The notes: a model not told the origin generated them from the sequence alone. A DNA stretch of 64,000 bases from Bedellia somnulentella (GCA_963576735.1 OY755174.1:9238001-9302000), one strand, 5' to 3'; positions 39,866 to 51,150 are shown, numbered from the stretch's first letter. A program made the numbers and translations.

Positions 39866-41061
39866 GTTTAACTTTGATATTAGAAATATAATTCAAACGT
39901 TAATGTTAGAGAACATCGGTGATTATTAGCACAATTAGTTTTTCTTTTTATGAATATGTTGAATAACTTTTCACGCTGATGTAGATTCAATAGTAAATCT
40001 CTGTATTGCACATCAAGGAGCAATATATTTAAACAGAATAATAAAACAGATATGCAAAAAAACTACAATTGGTGGTCTTATCACTAAAAGCGATCTTTGC
40101 CAAACAACATATGGAGGGAAAGGTCAATAAAGTTAAGGTCATTCTGTAAGATGTACAAAAGCATGGTTAAACAAATAATTTACCTTAACAGAGTTTATGC
40201 TAGATTTAATTAAAACCAATTTTAGATAAATATATAATAAATAATAATATATTTTTTTATAAAAATAATATATAAAAAATAAATGTACAGGTATAAACAT
40301 ATGTAAACTTAATAGTAAGTTTACACATACTTCTACTTATAATGCGATTGTTAAAAATGTGCTTTATCCTAAAATCTGCTGACTGTCAACTACTACCACG
40401 TTACATTTTCTCTGAAAGTATTTGTTAAAATCGATGAAAAGTATCCTCTTTCAAGATTTCAATCTTTCTAGTTCTGAACATAAGAGGAAGTTTAAACACA
40501 CTATTTAACACTTAGGAAGGACTTACCTCCTCTCCTACCTTCCGCTTTGAGAAACTTCGTATTTTAAGTCTCAATATTGTCGTCTTTCCTATGTCGTTTT
40601 TCTTTGTTTGAGTTGAATTAATGTGGTTGAATGAATTATTGTGGCTATTAAAACATACATACTCACGGCCATAAATTCCAAAAAAATAAATAAAGTTTAA
40701 TAAACTAAAAATCGAAGTAGTTATTTAATTAGATTGACAAGTTTAGCTTAGAACTAGGTAAGTAACATAGCAATATGTTTTAGCATGTAATGTTTGTGGA
40801 CCGGAGTTCAAACGAGATAATATGTAAAAAAAAGTTTGATCGTGTATTTCGTTTTATATTTTCGTAACGAGTAGTTTTTGATGTTCTCTTATTAAAATAA
40901 AATACATACCATGTTTTTAACTTCAAGAATATAAAATATAAGACAGACGCCCGAGTTTCAAAATCACATTGTCACCTGATGTTTAGAGTACTCTCTTTTT
41001 GCTCAGACCATGTACTCACGTGTTAGCCTATCGCTTGTTGTTTTTATTTGTTTTTCTTATA
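39866..41061. other. No gene seen; SINE-B tail stub
   Basis: AT-rich. At 40653-40680 a minus-strand stub CATACATACTCACGGCCATA is the tail end of a SINE-B that breaks off at once into AT-rich sequence. Confidence 0.4.
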
Positions 41062-41533
41062 CATACATACATACATATTCTCACGCCGTTAGTTCCCATT
41101 GGGGTAGGCAGAGACTATCGATCGCCACTTTGTACGATCCTGGCAAACCTCTCTGGCTTCGTTTACATCCATCAATCTTTTCATACATGCTCTTTTATTC
41201 TTCATACTGCGGACACCTGCCTTTTTGAGCACATTTTCTATTTGATCCAAATGTGTCCTCCGAGGTCGTCCTCTACTAACATTACCTTCCACATTGGCTC
41301 TATATATCTCTTTCACCAATTTACTGTCATCCATCCTCTCTATGTGCCCAACCCATCTCAACATTCCTTTTTCTATCTTTCTTACAATATCATCTTTTAC
41401 ACCACACCTTTCACGAATCACATCATTCCTCACACGATCACATAACCTTACATTACACACTTTTCTGAAGGATCTCATTTCTACTGCATTCACTCTACAT
41501 TCATTCACTCTTATTATATAAAACCATTTCACA
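41062..41533 (-). pseudogene. LINE-T 3' coding end, longest copy
   Basis: A 5'-truncated insertion retaining a 147-codon open frame (41089-41532), the longest piece of this element in the window. The frame includes VNAVEMRSFRKVC, RVRNDVIRERCGVKDDIV, KIEKGMLRWVGHIERM, GRPRRTHLDQIENVLKKAG, CQDRTKWRSIVSAYPNGN and a stop. This is the region after the reverse transcriptase thumb, typical of endonuclease/RT proteins of many insect LINEs. The 3' end has the CTACCCCAATGGGAAC hairpin, GGCGTGAG and a TATG repeat tail. It has no frameshift, so it is relatively young, but the catalytic part is missing. Confidence 0.9.
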
Positions 41534-42189
41534 TGAAAATGAGTTTTTTATTTATGGTGGCCCCGTTTCATACTTATTAATAAATTATATTACTATTTTT
41601 GTTTTAACAGCGGCAATGGTACTTATTTAGGGTCCTGTTCTAACTTTTTGGTAAGGCGGTTTCCTCTGAACGAATTTGGGAGTATGGAAATAGTTAATTA
41701 AAAAGAACATGTTGGCTGTGTTCCAAATTTGTATTTGGTGTGTATTCCATTAAAATTTAATGAATCAAAACTTTAGATTCACAGTTATGTATTTAAAATA
41801 TTAAAGTGGTCTGAACGTTGTAACTAGTAAGAATAAATGGATAAATAAATAAGAAAATTAATCTAATATAATATATTAATATAAAAATGTAAAATAAAAT
41901 AAAATAATCACCGAAACAAAAGTTTGGTTGGTCAGTTGGAAGTGCTTTAGTTTAAGATACAAAGATACATGCATGAAAATCCGGAATCATGCCTATACAT
42001 CTGTCCGAATCATATAAGTGGTGTTTATTAAGGTTTAACACGGAGATTAACGGGGTGCACGTCTATCACATGACTACAATGTCTAAGTTAAATTGGGTAC
42101 TCTAAATCTAAACACCAGGTAACAAAAGTTCACAAGTTTTTTGGTTGAATTAATCTTTGCCTTCCGACTTAAACTAACTTAGAGATATA
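41534..42189. other. No gene seen
   Basis: AT-rich, nothing supported. The patch at 41990-42135 has words like TAACACGGAGATTAACGGGG, CTATCACATGACTACAATG and CACCAGGTAACAAA, a possible very old SINE-A. Confidence 0.35.
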
Positions 42190-42410
42190 TACATACCTAA
42201 ACTCACGGCTATAAATCCCTTGAAGGGGTAGCCAGAGCTAGGAATTTAGAAATTCCTGAGCCACTTTTGGAAGTTGTGTGGGAAAAAGATGATGAAAATA
42301 AGGTTTTTGGTAATGGGTTTCCAACCGCATCGCCAAAAATTCAATAAAAAGCCCCAATACCGTTAGTCGCCACTTATGTACACCCACCGGAAGAAATGGG
42401 GTAGTAGTAG
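42190..42410 (-). mobile_element. SINE-B, missing its first ~20 bases
   Basis: Minus strand: CTCACGGCTATAAATCCCTT, GAAGGGGTAGCCAGAGC, GAAATTCCTGAGCCAC, GTTTCCAACCGCATCGCC and CACCGGAAGAAATGGGG, then a GTAGTAGTA run where the head should be. Confidence 0.88.
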
Positions 42411-43080
42411 TAATTAAATATAATTTTATTAAGTTTTTAATATCAAAATTCGCTTTTTTTTACGTGTTACATTTAAACATACCGTGAGATTACAATACAA
42501 TATAGTAGTATAAGATCCCCAGTGATTTTAAATAATCTAAGCACTTCCTCTATCGTAATAATTATCACCAAGTGATTGTCACAGTAATATTTACATTTTG
42601 AAACACAATCGAAGTTTTCATAACATGTCTCATTGAAAGATTCCATTGAACGCTTCCTCTCACAGTTTCTTGGATGTGAGTGAGTGTGGAATACTGCTAC
42701 ATGTAATCACAATTCCGATGATTGTTACATCACTAAAATGACACAGATTTTATGCGAGTAATTTATGATTTGACTGATTGGTTTGATGGAGACGTGTTGA
42801 ATGATAGACGAAACAATACATAATGTACAAAACATTGAGAATTGAGAACCCATTTTTTTCTTTCTACTTCTGTCGGATTCAGGGTGCGAAATGGCCATTT
42901 ATAGTCTTTGCCTACCCATATGGGATTAGAGAGGATTACCCTGAGTTAATATAGTTACTATAAATTAATGTATAATTTAGTTTATGCGCGCTTTAAGTTA
43001 AAACCTATTGTGCTTTAATAAACCACGTATAATATATAGGAAAACTAATAAAACTATAGGTATGGGTCCCATTAACAATA
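42411..43080. other. No gene seen
   Basis: AT-rich. At 42885-42960 the phrases GGTGCGAAATGGCCATTTATAG and CTACCCATATGGGATTAG hint at a very decayed LINE-T end. Confidence 0.35.
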
Positions 43081-43350
43081 GTGTTAGCTCGTGAATTTAA
43101 ATCCCGGGTCGGGCAAATTATCATGGTTGATAACGGTCAGGGAAAACATGGTGAGGAAATCCACATAGTTGTACTTTGCCATGTATGTATTCGTACAAAA
43201 CGGCGATAGGCCTGCCCCCTATCACGTGAGTACACTGTCTAAGCAAAACGTGGGTACCTTCTCTGGAAACTAGATGGCGCTGCCATGTGAGTTCAGGAGT
43301 ATTGGTACCTCTGCCAACCCCTTCGGGGATAAACGGCGTGAACGTTTATG
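43081..43350 (+). mobile_element. SINE-A, head and middle partly deleted
   Basis: Starts within the tRNA-like head (GTGAATTTAAATCCCGGGTC) and continues through the body to CCCCTTCGGGGATAAACGGC and GTGAACGTTTATG. It shares with 45898-46262 the variant TTCTCTGGA(A/C)ACTAGATGGCGCTGCCATG, so the two form a subfamily. Confidence 0.85.
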
Positions 43351-43837
43351 AATAAATATTTAATAGTACCTATTGCTTTTATAGACATAAGATCTACATC
43401 ATTAGTTCAGAAGACTCAACTAGTTTATGTAACCTGATTGCTGTTTCGAAGGATTTGTAGAGATCCAATAATAATTATAATTAGTAATCATGTCTATGCG
43501 CTACTTTTATTCTCATAACGATCGCAGCAAGAACACACGAACACTTTTGATTGACGAGCTTTTAGTCGTAGACTGCTGTATTTTTGGCATTCCCAACGTT
43601 CTGACGTAAACGAAACAACTAATCGGCGGTCGTGATCATTGAATGAAGCGGAACCTTGAAATTATATTAAATAGATAATTTCTTTGTTTCCATGTTGATT
43701 CTATCAGAATATGTATATTAAATTTATCTTATCGATGTATCAGTGCAGTGGCGGATCTTGCTTCAGTACATATCTTTAAGAATACAAACATACTTTAAAT
43801 GGGACTGACCTTGTGTTAAGAGTACTCGTACCTGAGT
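43351..43837. other. No gene seen
   Basis: AT-rich, nothing supported. Confidence 0.4.
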
Positions 43838-43900
43838 AACTGAGGAATTTCTAATTCTAAAGCTCTGGCTATCCCTTTTTGGTATTTATAGCCGTGAGAG
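43838..43900 (+). mobile_element. SINE-B 3' fragment
   Basis: CTGAGGAATTTCTAATTC, AAGCTCTGGCTATCCCTTTTT and TATAGCCGTGAGAG; no tail. Confidence 0.75.
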
Positions 43901-44681
43901 ACACTAAGTATATACCAAGAATTGGCGTTGTTCGTTTCCTCACAATATATTTCCTCATCGCAAACATTTAATTAAGCGATTTCGCTTCAGCTAACTATCC
44001 GTCCTTTAATAAATTATGCTACGAAACTCTTCAATGATCTTCACATTTACTCCCCTTTGCAATTAAAAATTTAATAATAAACCTTTACACTCATACAATA
44101 ACCACTAAACAAGGAATTGTCAAACACAGGCCAGCGAGTATCGCGCTTGTTGCAAAAGTAAATGTTAAAAAATCACACGGTACAAGATTTCTTCTATTTA
44201 TGTTGTATATTGTTGATAATCAACAGCGGTAGGTTAAATGAAAACAAAAAGAACGTAGAGAGTTATTGTTTAGGAACAAGTCGTGTGAACAGTGAGTTGA
44301 AAGCGTGCTTCTAGGCGCTTGTGTTTCACTGGTCACGGAACTATCGAGATTTGATCACTATTAAATACAACTTACACAGTAATTGCAAATACTTATATGA
44401 AAGTAATTAAGCACTTGAACTAGCGTGTATGCAGCAATTGCCATATTTGAAAATGATTGTTTTGTGGTGGCGTAACTGGCGTTGAACACGACGAATATAG
44501 CACAGGTTGATTTAAATACTGACTAAGTCTATCTGATTCTATCTACAAAACGGGATATGGCAAGAGTAGAACGCCCAAAGAAAGGCGGAAGAAACAAATT
44601 TTGTAACTTAAATTTCCTAATTGATTAATTAAGCTGTGGAGTGTTGGCAAAGTAGTTAAAATATCACTAAATCATTTCTTA
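43901..44681. other. No gene seen
   Basis: AT-rich, nothing supported. Confidence 0.4.
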
Positions 44682-44812
44682 CATACATACATACATATAC
44701 TCACGCCGTTAATTCCCAATGGGGTAGGCAGAGACTACCGATCGCCACTTCGTACGATCTTGCTTCGTCTACATCCATCAATCTTTTCATACATGCTCTT
44801 TTATTCTTCAAT
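44682..44812 (-). mobile_element. LINE-T 3' end with small deletion
   Basis: Minus strand: a CATACATACATACATATACTC tail complement, GCCGTTAATTCCCAATGGGG, GCAGAGACTACCGATCGCC, then about 15 bases are missing (the CAAACCTCTCTGG part) before TTCGTCTACATCCATCAATC. Confidence 0.88.
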
Positions 44813-44814
44813 CA

Positions 44815-45005
44815 TTTCTTCCCATGGGTATACGAGGTGACTTGGTTTTGCTGCTATAGTGATTGTAGGTTGGTACAGCTAAACACCCATGACCCTTCAA
44901 CTTCTATTTTACAATATATTCCTCCCAGAATTTCGAAAAGTGGCTGAAGAATTTTTTTATCTCAAGATCTTGTTACCGATTTTTGGGATTTATAGTTGTA
45001 AGTAT
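44815..45005 (+). mobile_element. SINE-B, degenerate
   Basis: TTCTTCCCATGGGTATACGAGG, CAACTTCTATTTTACAATAT, GAAAAGTGGCTGAAGAATT, TTACCGATTTTTGGGATTTA and TAGTTGTAAGTATAGG in SINE-B order. Confidence 0.6.
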
Positions 45006-45500
45006 AGGCTTAGGTATTATATTATTTACTAATGATACACTCCAGCATTGTTCGGGTAGCAAGCTTCTCAATTCTACGGGATACCAAATAGTCAAAGACA
45101 CACACCGAAATGGCAGACTCTTGGTGTTATTACTTATAATGGTTACTTTATTTTCAGATATTACCTTCTACAAACATTTCAACTTTACCTCTTTATAGTA
45201 TGGTATAGAGAAGCTCAGGCTGCAACTGTATATTAATCAAAACCTCATCTGTTACTATCCTACAGATAAGCAACTTCGGTGATGATTATCCATACCGGTT
45301 TGATCTTGAAATCTTCGTATGACTTGCAGATGTGAGACAGTAGACTTAAATATGTGAATATAATAGTTCGGATATATGGGTTACTTTTTTACTAACTAAC
45401 CGTACCTACCGTAATTCCGCGTAATCATTGGTCTAGATTACTTTTCAAGTTTCATCTATTTATTTAGAGTATATTGACGTATATCGAGTATTTGAGTATT
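45006..45500. other. No gene seen
   Basis: AT-rich, nothing supported. Confidence 0.4.
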
Positions 45501-45755
45501 GACGACGTCCGTGGCCGAGTGGACAGGTGACTAGCTTCTCGGTCGGAAGGTTGCGGGTTCGATCCCCGCTGAGGGCAACATTTATGTAATGAGCATAAAT
45601 GATTGTTTCTTAATCTTGGATGCTATTGATATATGTATTATATATGTTTCATATATCGTTGAGTTAGTATCCCACAATACAAGTTTAACTTAGTTAGGGG
45701 CTAGCTTGATCTGTGTTTAATATGTCCGTATAATATTAATTTATTTATTTAATAT
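45501..45755 (+). mobile_element. SINE-C, full length
   Basis: The tRNA-like head has GTGGCCGAGTGGACAGGTG (A box) and GCGGGTTCGATCCCCGC (T arm with B box), about 70 bases in all. The body runs through ATTGTTTCTTAATCTTGGATG, CGTTGAGTTAGTATCCC and GGGGCTAGCTTGATCTGTG to an AT-rich TTATTTATTTAAT end. The head is like a class II (Leu or Ser) tRNA, but the acceptor ends do not pair well, so it is a SINE and not a tRNA gene. Confidence 0.85.
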
Positions 45756-45897
45756 TGCGTAAAAATGAATGTTTGCGTATACAGATATACGTCCTTTATA
45801 GAATCGTAAAGTATGCATTTGATCATGCGATGATCTTTAGCGAATTTGTTGCGCATGAGCCGATCAAGGTTTCTCAGATGGTACCTTTTTTTCGATA

Positions 45898-46262
45898 TAA
45901 TAACATAACATAAACGTTCACGCCGTTTATCCCCGAAGGGGTTGGTAGAGGTACCAATACTTCTGAACTCACATGGCAGCGCCACCTAGTGTCCAGAGAA
46001 GGTACCCACGTTTTGCTTAGACTGTGTACTCACGTGATAGGGGGCAGGCCTATCGCCGTTTTGTACGAATACACTGTCACATGACTAAGTACAACTCAGC
46101 CATATGGGTTTCCTCACGATGTTTTCCCTCACCGTTAACAACCATGATAAATTAACCACACATATGACTTTAGAAAAGACAAATTGGTGAAGGCCCGACC
46201 CAGGATTGGAACTCACGCCCTTCTGTTTTCGGGCGGGTGTTCTACCCACTGGACTATCATGT
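45898..46262 (-). mobile_element. SINE-A, full length
   Basis: Minus strand from an ATAACATAACAT tail complement through CCCCGAAGGGG and one intact TCACGTGA to the head complement CGGGCGGGTGTTCTACCCAC and TGGACTATCATG. Same subfamily as 43081-43350. Confidence 0.88.
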
Positions 46263-46774
46263 CGTCATCATGTTTTTTCGATAGTGTTCAATTATTTTAG
46301 ATGTTGACATTGCAATTTCGGGGGTGCTGCTAATATTAAAAAAGATATCTTATTAATATTTATCTTGCGAAAAATAGTCTCATAAATTAGGTTTTGAGGT
46401 TTAGAGAAATTATATCATTCAACCTTTAATCTGTACTTACGATCCATCTCATGAAATGACATAGAGTTTTAACAATCCAATATTTTAACCCATGCATCTC
46501 CGCATCAAGGCTGTTTTCGTCCCACTTAACTAGCCAGAAAACTTGAACTTAATGAGAAACTGCCATCATTGTAATGCAGTCAGTCGATTGAATTCCAAAA
46601 CATAAAGACTATCCAAAAAAAAAACAAAGGTAGTTAAAGCTAGAAGAGATCATATTAAGGTATAAATATGTTCTTCCTGCATGAATACCTCGTAACACTG
46701 CTCCTTGTTCAGCAGCAGGTTTCTAGCATTGAAGCGTTTAGTATGCAGTGATCTCTGGTTAATTCGAGGGAAAA
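46263..46774. other. No gene seen
   Basis: AT-rich, nothing supported. Confidence 0.4.
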
Positions 46775-46905
46775 ACTAAAGAGTATGTGTGGAAAGAGAT
46801 TATAGTAAGAAGTTCCAGAGGTTCGCACGGGATCGTATAAAGTGGCGAATGATAGTCTCTGACTACCTCAATGGGAGCTAATGGCGTGAGTATGTTAGCG
46901 TATGA
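46775..46905 (+). mobile_element. LINE-T 3' end, diverged
   Basis: GAGTATGTGTGGAAAGAGAT, AGAGGTTCGCACGGGATCG, AAAGTGGCGAATGATAGTC, CTACCTCAATGGGAGCTAAT and GGCGTGAGTATG. Confidence 0.78.
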
Positions 46906-47355
46906 ATGTTTTCTATTTATGTGGAAAACATTCCTATTGTTACATTCTAAAATAGTATCAGTTTGCGTTGGTGTGCTTCATAGTATGCAAATCGTAACAT
47001 TTCTCTGAAATCCAAACACCGGAATACGTTATTACCTAATGGAACTGTCCAGCAATAATTTTACAGCTAAAGCCGCATTCTTTGAATTATTGCCAAACTT
47101 TGCCGATCAATCAAACTTACGGCTTCTAAAAACGTACTATGCGAGGGCTTTTTAAATAAAATTCTACTGAACAAATGTCAGATTTAGAGTCTTGATCGCT
47201 CGATTTAAGAGGCTTATTGAAAATGATTCAATTTGTCATATTATGATGTATTATTTTAATTCCACGTTTTATATTCCCAAGGGAATGTTTTCTTCAAGGT
47301 CATTCCTTATATATTATGTTTGTTTTTATTTGTTCTCATAATAAGTTGTCATATT
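46906..47355. other. No gene seen
   Basis: AT-rich, nothing supported. Confidence 0.4.
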
Positions 47356-47542
47356 GCTGTGTAGTGCCGGTTATGCTGTGAAGTGCCGGCTATGCGATGG
47401 GTTGGAGACCCATCACCAACAACCCTTATTTTACCATATTTTCTCCACTTAACTTTCCAAAAGTGGTTGAGGAATTTCTAATTCCTTAGCTCTGGCTACC
47501 CCTTCTAGGGACTTATAGCCGTGAGTTTATGTATGCATGTAT
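47356..47542 (+). mobile_element. SINE-B with duplicated head and deleted middle
   Basis: GCTGTGTAGTGCCGGTTAT is followed at once by GCTGTGAAGTGCCGGCTAT, two diverged copies of the head in tandem. The element then jumps to GCGATGGGTTGGAGACCC, skipping the CGACTAA core. The 3' half is well preserved (GGCTACCCCTTCTAGGGAC) with a TATGTATGCATGTATATG tail. Confidence 0.85.
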
Positions 47543-47857
47543 ATGTAATTAGTTGTGATTTCTGTGATTTTAGTAGCTAAGGGTCATGACATGAAGGCAT
47601 AAAATAGAGAAGGGGTAAGCATTGCCTATAAAATATACCCTTGAACGGGTACTTTGAACTTGAAGTTTTCATCACGCAATGTTCAAACTTCTTAAGTGTT
47701 ACCTGCGTTGTACCCTGGGTATAATAATAACTATAAAGCGAGCAGATTATTCCTTCTCCAATGTCGAGCTATAAAATCAATAATTTCGTATCCACGAAAA
47801 GACGATAATATTCAGTTCTTATGTGGGATATACATAATAACAATCGATAAGTGAAAC

Positions 47858-48034
47858 TTGTATTATGGGATACTAACTAAAAGCTAATTTATTATTATAT
47901 TATACACATTAATATCCAAGACTAAGAAACAATAATTTATGCTCATCACACAAATGATGCTCTCAGTGGGGACCGAACCCGCAACCTCCGGACCAAGAAG
48001 CTAGGCACCTATCCACTCGGCCACAGACGTCGAC
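47858..48034 (-). mobile_element. SINE-C, most of the element
   Basis: Minus strand: TATGGGATACTAACT-type body, CCAAGACTAAGAAACAATAA, GGGGACCGAACCCGCAACC and CCACTCGGCCACAGACGTCG head complement. Confidence 0.82.
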
Positions 48035-48075
48035 AATAGTACGTATAGTTATATAAATAGCACATTAGTTATTTA

Positions 48076-48323
48076 CACATACATACTCACGGCTATAAAT
48101 CCCTAGATGGGGAAGCCAGAGCTAAGGAATTAGAAATTCCTCAGTTTTTCTTTTGGAAAGTTAAGTGAGGAAAAGATGCTAAAATAAAGGTTGTTGGTGA
48201 TAGGTCTCCAACCTCGTCGCCCAAAAATCCCTTAAAAGCCCCAATACCGTTAGTCGCCTCTTACGTACACCCACCGGAAGAAATGGGGTAGTGCTATTCT
48301 AAGCCGACACTACACAGCAAAGC
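48076..48323 (-). mobile_element. SINE-B, full length with target duplication
   Basis: Complete minus-strand copy from CATACATACTCACGGC to AGCCGACACTACACAGC. The 11-bp direct repeat TTAGTTATTTA lies at 48065-48075 and 48324-48334. It is very like 12003-12249, so both belong to a recently active subfamily. Confidence 0.92.
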
Positions 48324-48591
48324 TTAGTTATTTAATTATTCAGAAAAGATGGGATAGTGGTATTCAACACACAAGTGATAATTAATGAATGACTGGAAAT
48401 TATACTGCTTAACATAGAAAACGTTGTCAGTGAATTACCATAGATAGTGGTATAATTAATTCTTCTATGTGGGCCTTGGGTTCTACGTTAAATTAATCTT
48501 GACCTATTTTTATGGCTGTTTTTGTTTCATTATTAATTCGCGGAAATGCTGTATACCTTTTGTAATTTTATTTCTTACCTTTTATTCTGTT

Positions 48592-48822
48592 CACAGATAT
48601 AAATCCCTAGAACGGGTAGCTAGAGCTGCTGAACAAGAATATCTCCGCCACCTTTGGAAGTTGAGTGGAAAAAATTTGGTAAATTAAAGGTTGTCGGTGC
48701 GGTGATGAGTCTCCAACCGCATCGCCCAAAAATCTTTAAAAAGCTCCAATACCCTTAGTCGCCTCTTACAAACACCCATCGCAAGAAATGGTATAGTGTT
48801 ATTCTACGGCAACACTAAACAG
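48592..48822 (-). mobile_element. SINE-B, near full length
   Basis: Minus strand: AGATATAAATCCCTAGAACGG, GAGTCTCCAACCGCATCGCC, TTAGTCGCCTCTTACAAACACC and GGCAACACTAAACAG. Tail missing. Confidence 0.85.
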
Positions 48823-48854
48823 TAAAAATTTCCCATACATATATGCTGTATTTA

Positions 48855-49000
48855 CACACATACATATTCTTACGCCATTAGTTCCCACTGGGGTAGGCAG
48901 AGATTATCGATCGCCGCTTTGTACGATCCTGACAAACCTCCCTAGTTTCGTTCACATCCATCAATCTTTTCATACATGCTCTTTTATTCCTCATATATTT
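48855..49000 (-). mobile_element. LINE-T 3' end
   Basis: Minus strand: ACACATACATATTCTTACGCC, TTAGTTCCCACTGGGG, GCAGAGATTATCGATCGCC, TTTGTACGATCCTGACAAACC and CATCAATCTTTTCATACATG. Confidence 0.86.
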
Positions 49001-49439
49001 GACTATATTTACTTTGTTACAAAACTATAGTAATACTCAAATATAAAAATGCTGAGTCAGAAACCTTTTTTTACCAGTGTGAGGACTAAATTTATGAATA
49101 TTTTTAGTCGTTCTTTTTTGTTTTGTATGTTGAGTATTGTATAGATCTATGTTTTGTTTTGTAAATCTTTTTATGTATGTAATGTACCATGTTTGTCCCT
49201 GAGGCAATGAATGATTAACCCCTTTCATTTTTTAGAATAAAGATTATTTGAGAATCAATACATCTTCATGATTTAGTCAGCTTGAGACTAAAGTTTTTTT
49301 TTATGAGTAAAAACAAACATTTCAAAGCATTTTATATAATTAGTAGTCTTCATTAAAATTATGTAAATCGGAGCACTTGGTGCAAAATGGAATCTGTCTC
49401 CGTTACAGGTTGATCGATAAAATATATGCCAGTTAAATA
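49001..49439. other. No gene seen
   Basis: AT-rich, nothing supported. Confidence 0.4.
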
Positions 49440-49652
49440 TTATATATGCCAAAGCCTTGGAATAAGTAATTCCTCAACAATTTCTGTAAGTTGTACGTAA
49501 AAAAGACATTGGACTAAAAAAGAATGGTGATGGATTTTCAGCCACATCACCCAACAATTATTTATTGTTTGCTAAGTCCTTAGTCGCTTCGTACAACATA
49601 AATGAGGAGAAACAGGAAGTGGTATTCTAAGCAGAAACTTCACACTTTATTC
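49440..49652 (-). mobile_element. SINE-B, degenerate
   Basis: Minus-strand order with many changes: CCAAAGCCTTGGAATAAG, ATTCCTCAACAATTTC, GGATTTTCAGCCACATCACCC, TCCTTAGTCGCTTCGTAC and GTGGTATTCTAAGCAGAAAC. Confidence 0.6.
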
Positions 49653-50278
49653 TTTACTTCATTTGAACTTTAATAATTATTCTTCATAATAGCGTGAAAA
49701 TAGATCACAGGTTGAGTGGCGTGGTTTATAAATGATTTTAGAATCCTAATATAGACATAAAATACTTATCTGTTCGATATAATTGAAAAAGGTCACATTA
49801 AAAATGACTGAATAATATATAAGAAAAAATACCTTTACATCCAAAAATAAAGCTCAGAGGCTTACCTCCCATCCTACAGTATCGCTTCAATGATAAACAT
49901 GAATTTCCTTTCAAGCGAATTAATGAGACATGAAAATTTTATTGTATGCCCATATTAATATACAGTATGGAAGTATTTGTGAGTCTATTCAAGTTGCAAG
50001 CCCATAATAAAGTGGAGATTTGAATAAGCTGTCTTGTGGGTCAACTTGCGGACGTAATGCTTTACATAATAAAACGCTTGACTTATTCAACTGGTTCTTA
50101 GAATATTTATATTTTGTATACCATTAGAATGTTGTGATGATTACAACAATTATACAGGTAGGAAATCATTTATTTTTATTACTTTACTCGCGATTTGTAT
50201 TGCCGAAATTATTTGGTTATGAATAGACGGTACTAGTAGAAACGCAATATTAATGACGTTGTATATTAGTACATGTTT
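49653..50278. other. No gene seen
   Basis: AT-rich, nothing supported. Confidence 0.4.
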
Positions 50279-50580
50279 ACATACATACCTAACTCACGTT
50301 ATTATCTACCGTTGGGGTAGGCAGAGACTATCGCCCGATTTCTGAATTGAGTATTCAATCTGAGAACGACTTAAGTATCGTTTTGTCTCATTCAGTTGTT
50401 AAGATTTCAATGCGACAGAACGATACTTAAGTTGCTCTCAGCTGGAATACTCAATTCAGATATCGGGCGTATAGATCGCAACTTTGATCGAGACTATAGA
50501 TCGCAACCTTCATACTTCGGAAGACTAACTTTTTGATCATACTCTCTATTCGGTTCAAATGGTGCTTTAGAAACTGAGTT
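50279..50580 (-). mobile_element. LINE-T 3' end split by a fold-back insertion
   Basis: Left part: TACATACATACCTAACTCACG, then TTGGGGTAGGCAGAGACTATCG. Right part from 50468: TATAGATCGCAACTTTGATCG, CATACTTCGGAAGACTAAC and GGTTCAAATGGTGCTTTAG. The intervening 134 bp are the fold-back at 50334-50467. TAGATCGCAACTT occurs twice, at 50471 and 50503, a small internal duplication. Confidence 0.75.
50334..50467. mobile_element. Fold-back (MITE-like) element, 134 bp
   Basis: Two arms of about 57 bases, starting CCCGATTTCTGAATTGAGTA and ending in the complement of CCCGATATCTGAATTGAGTA, pair over nearly all their length with a short spacer. CG flanks both ends (50332-50333, 50468-50469), too short to prove a target duplication. 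No coding capacity. Insertion into a recognisable LINE-T sequence shows it as a discrete mobile unit. Confidence 0.8.
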
Positions 50581-50650
50581 CGAGGACGCTTTATGAATCT
50601 GAGTTAGAAGCACTAAATATACAAATACCAAAATCATACATACCTACATA

Positions 50651-50988
50651 GCGGTAGAGGACTGCTTATCGTGCAGACGATGAGGGTTCAAATTCCGGGT
50701 CGGGCCTACACCAGTTTGTCTTTTCTCAAGTCAATTGTGAGGTTTATTGTTGAGAATGAACGTGCAGGGAAAACATCGTGAAGAAACCCATGTGGCTAAA
50801 GTTATACTTAGTCATGTGACAGTGTATTCGTACAAAACGGCGTTAGGCCTGCCTCTTATCACGTGAGTACACAGTCCAAGCAAAACGTGGGTACGCTGAA
50901 CACTAACCAGGTGACAATGGCACTAGATGTACATACATAAATATAAGTACCTCAGCCAGCCCTTTCGGGGATACACGGCGTGAACGTG
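50651..50988 (+). mobile_element. SINE-A, nearly full length
   Basis: Head reduced (AGCGGTAGAGGACTGC, GAGGGTTCAAATTCCGGGTC), then the body with one TCACGTGA and CCCTTTCGGGGATACACGGC, GTGAACG; no tail. It is directly followed by an RTE-like 3' end. Confidence 0.85.
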
Positions 50989-50990
50989 AA

Positions 50991-51150
50991 GATGATTCCG
51001 TGCTTCAGAGGGCACGTTAAGCCGTCGGTCCCGGCTACTATCACGGTAGTAGTCGTTAGTCTACTAACCCGCACTTGGCCAACGTTGTAGACCAGTGACC
51101 ATACAACCAAGTTGGTTGTATGGTCGCTGTTGTAGACTAAGGCTGAATCA
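50991..51150 (+). mobile_element. RTE-like LINE 3' region, fragment
   Basis: GATTCCGTGCTTCAGAGGGC, ACGTTAAGCCGTCGGTCCCGG and the following alternating GTAGTAGTCGTTAGTC match, from memory, a 3' region common in lepidopteran genomes that I associate with RTE elements. The end is obscured by a local palindrome at 51097-51125. Confidence 0.5.
51097..51125. repeat. Near-perfect 29-bp palindrome
   Basis: GACCATACAACCAA at 51097-51110 is followed, after one G, by its exact reverse complement at 51112-51125. GTTGTAGAC words lie on both sides in direct orientation. Confidence 0.85.

Noticed and set aside
41010..41445. Long plus-strand ORFs of up to 148 codons
   Set aside because: They are antisense shadows of the LINE-T coding end on the minus strand, which has the recognisable protein.
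42885..42960. Possible LINE-T 3' end
   Set aside because: Only two short phrases match and the order cannot be extended on either side, so it is not listed as a separate element.
45501..45575. Possible tRNA gene (good A-box and T-arm)
   Set aside because: The acceptor ends do not pair, the sequence continues into a body shared with other SINE-C copies, and it ends in an AT-rich SINE tail.
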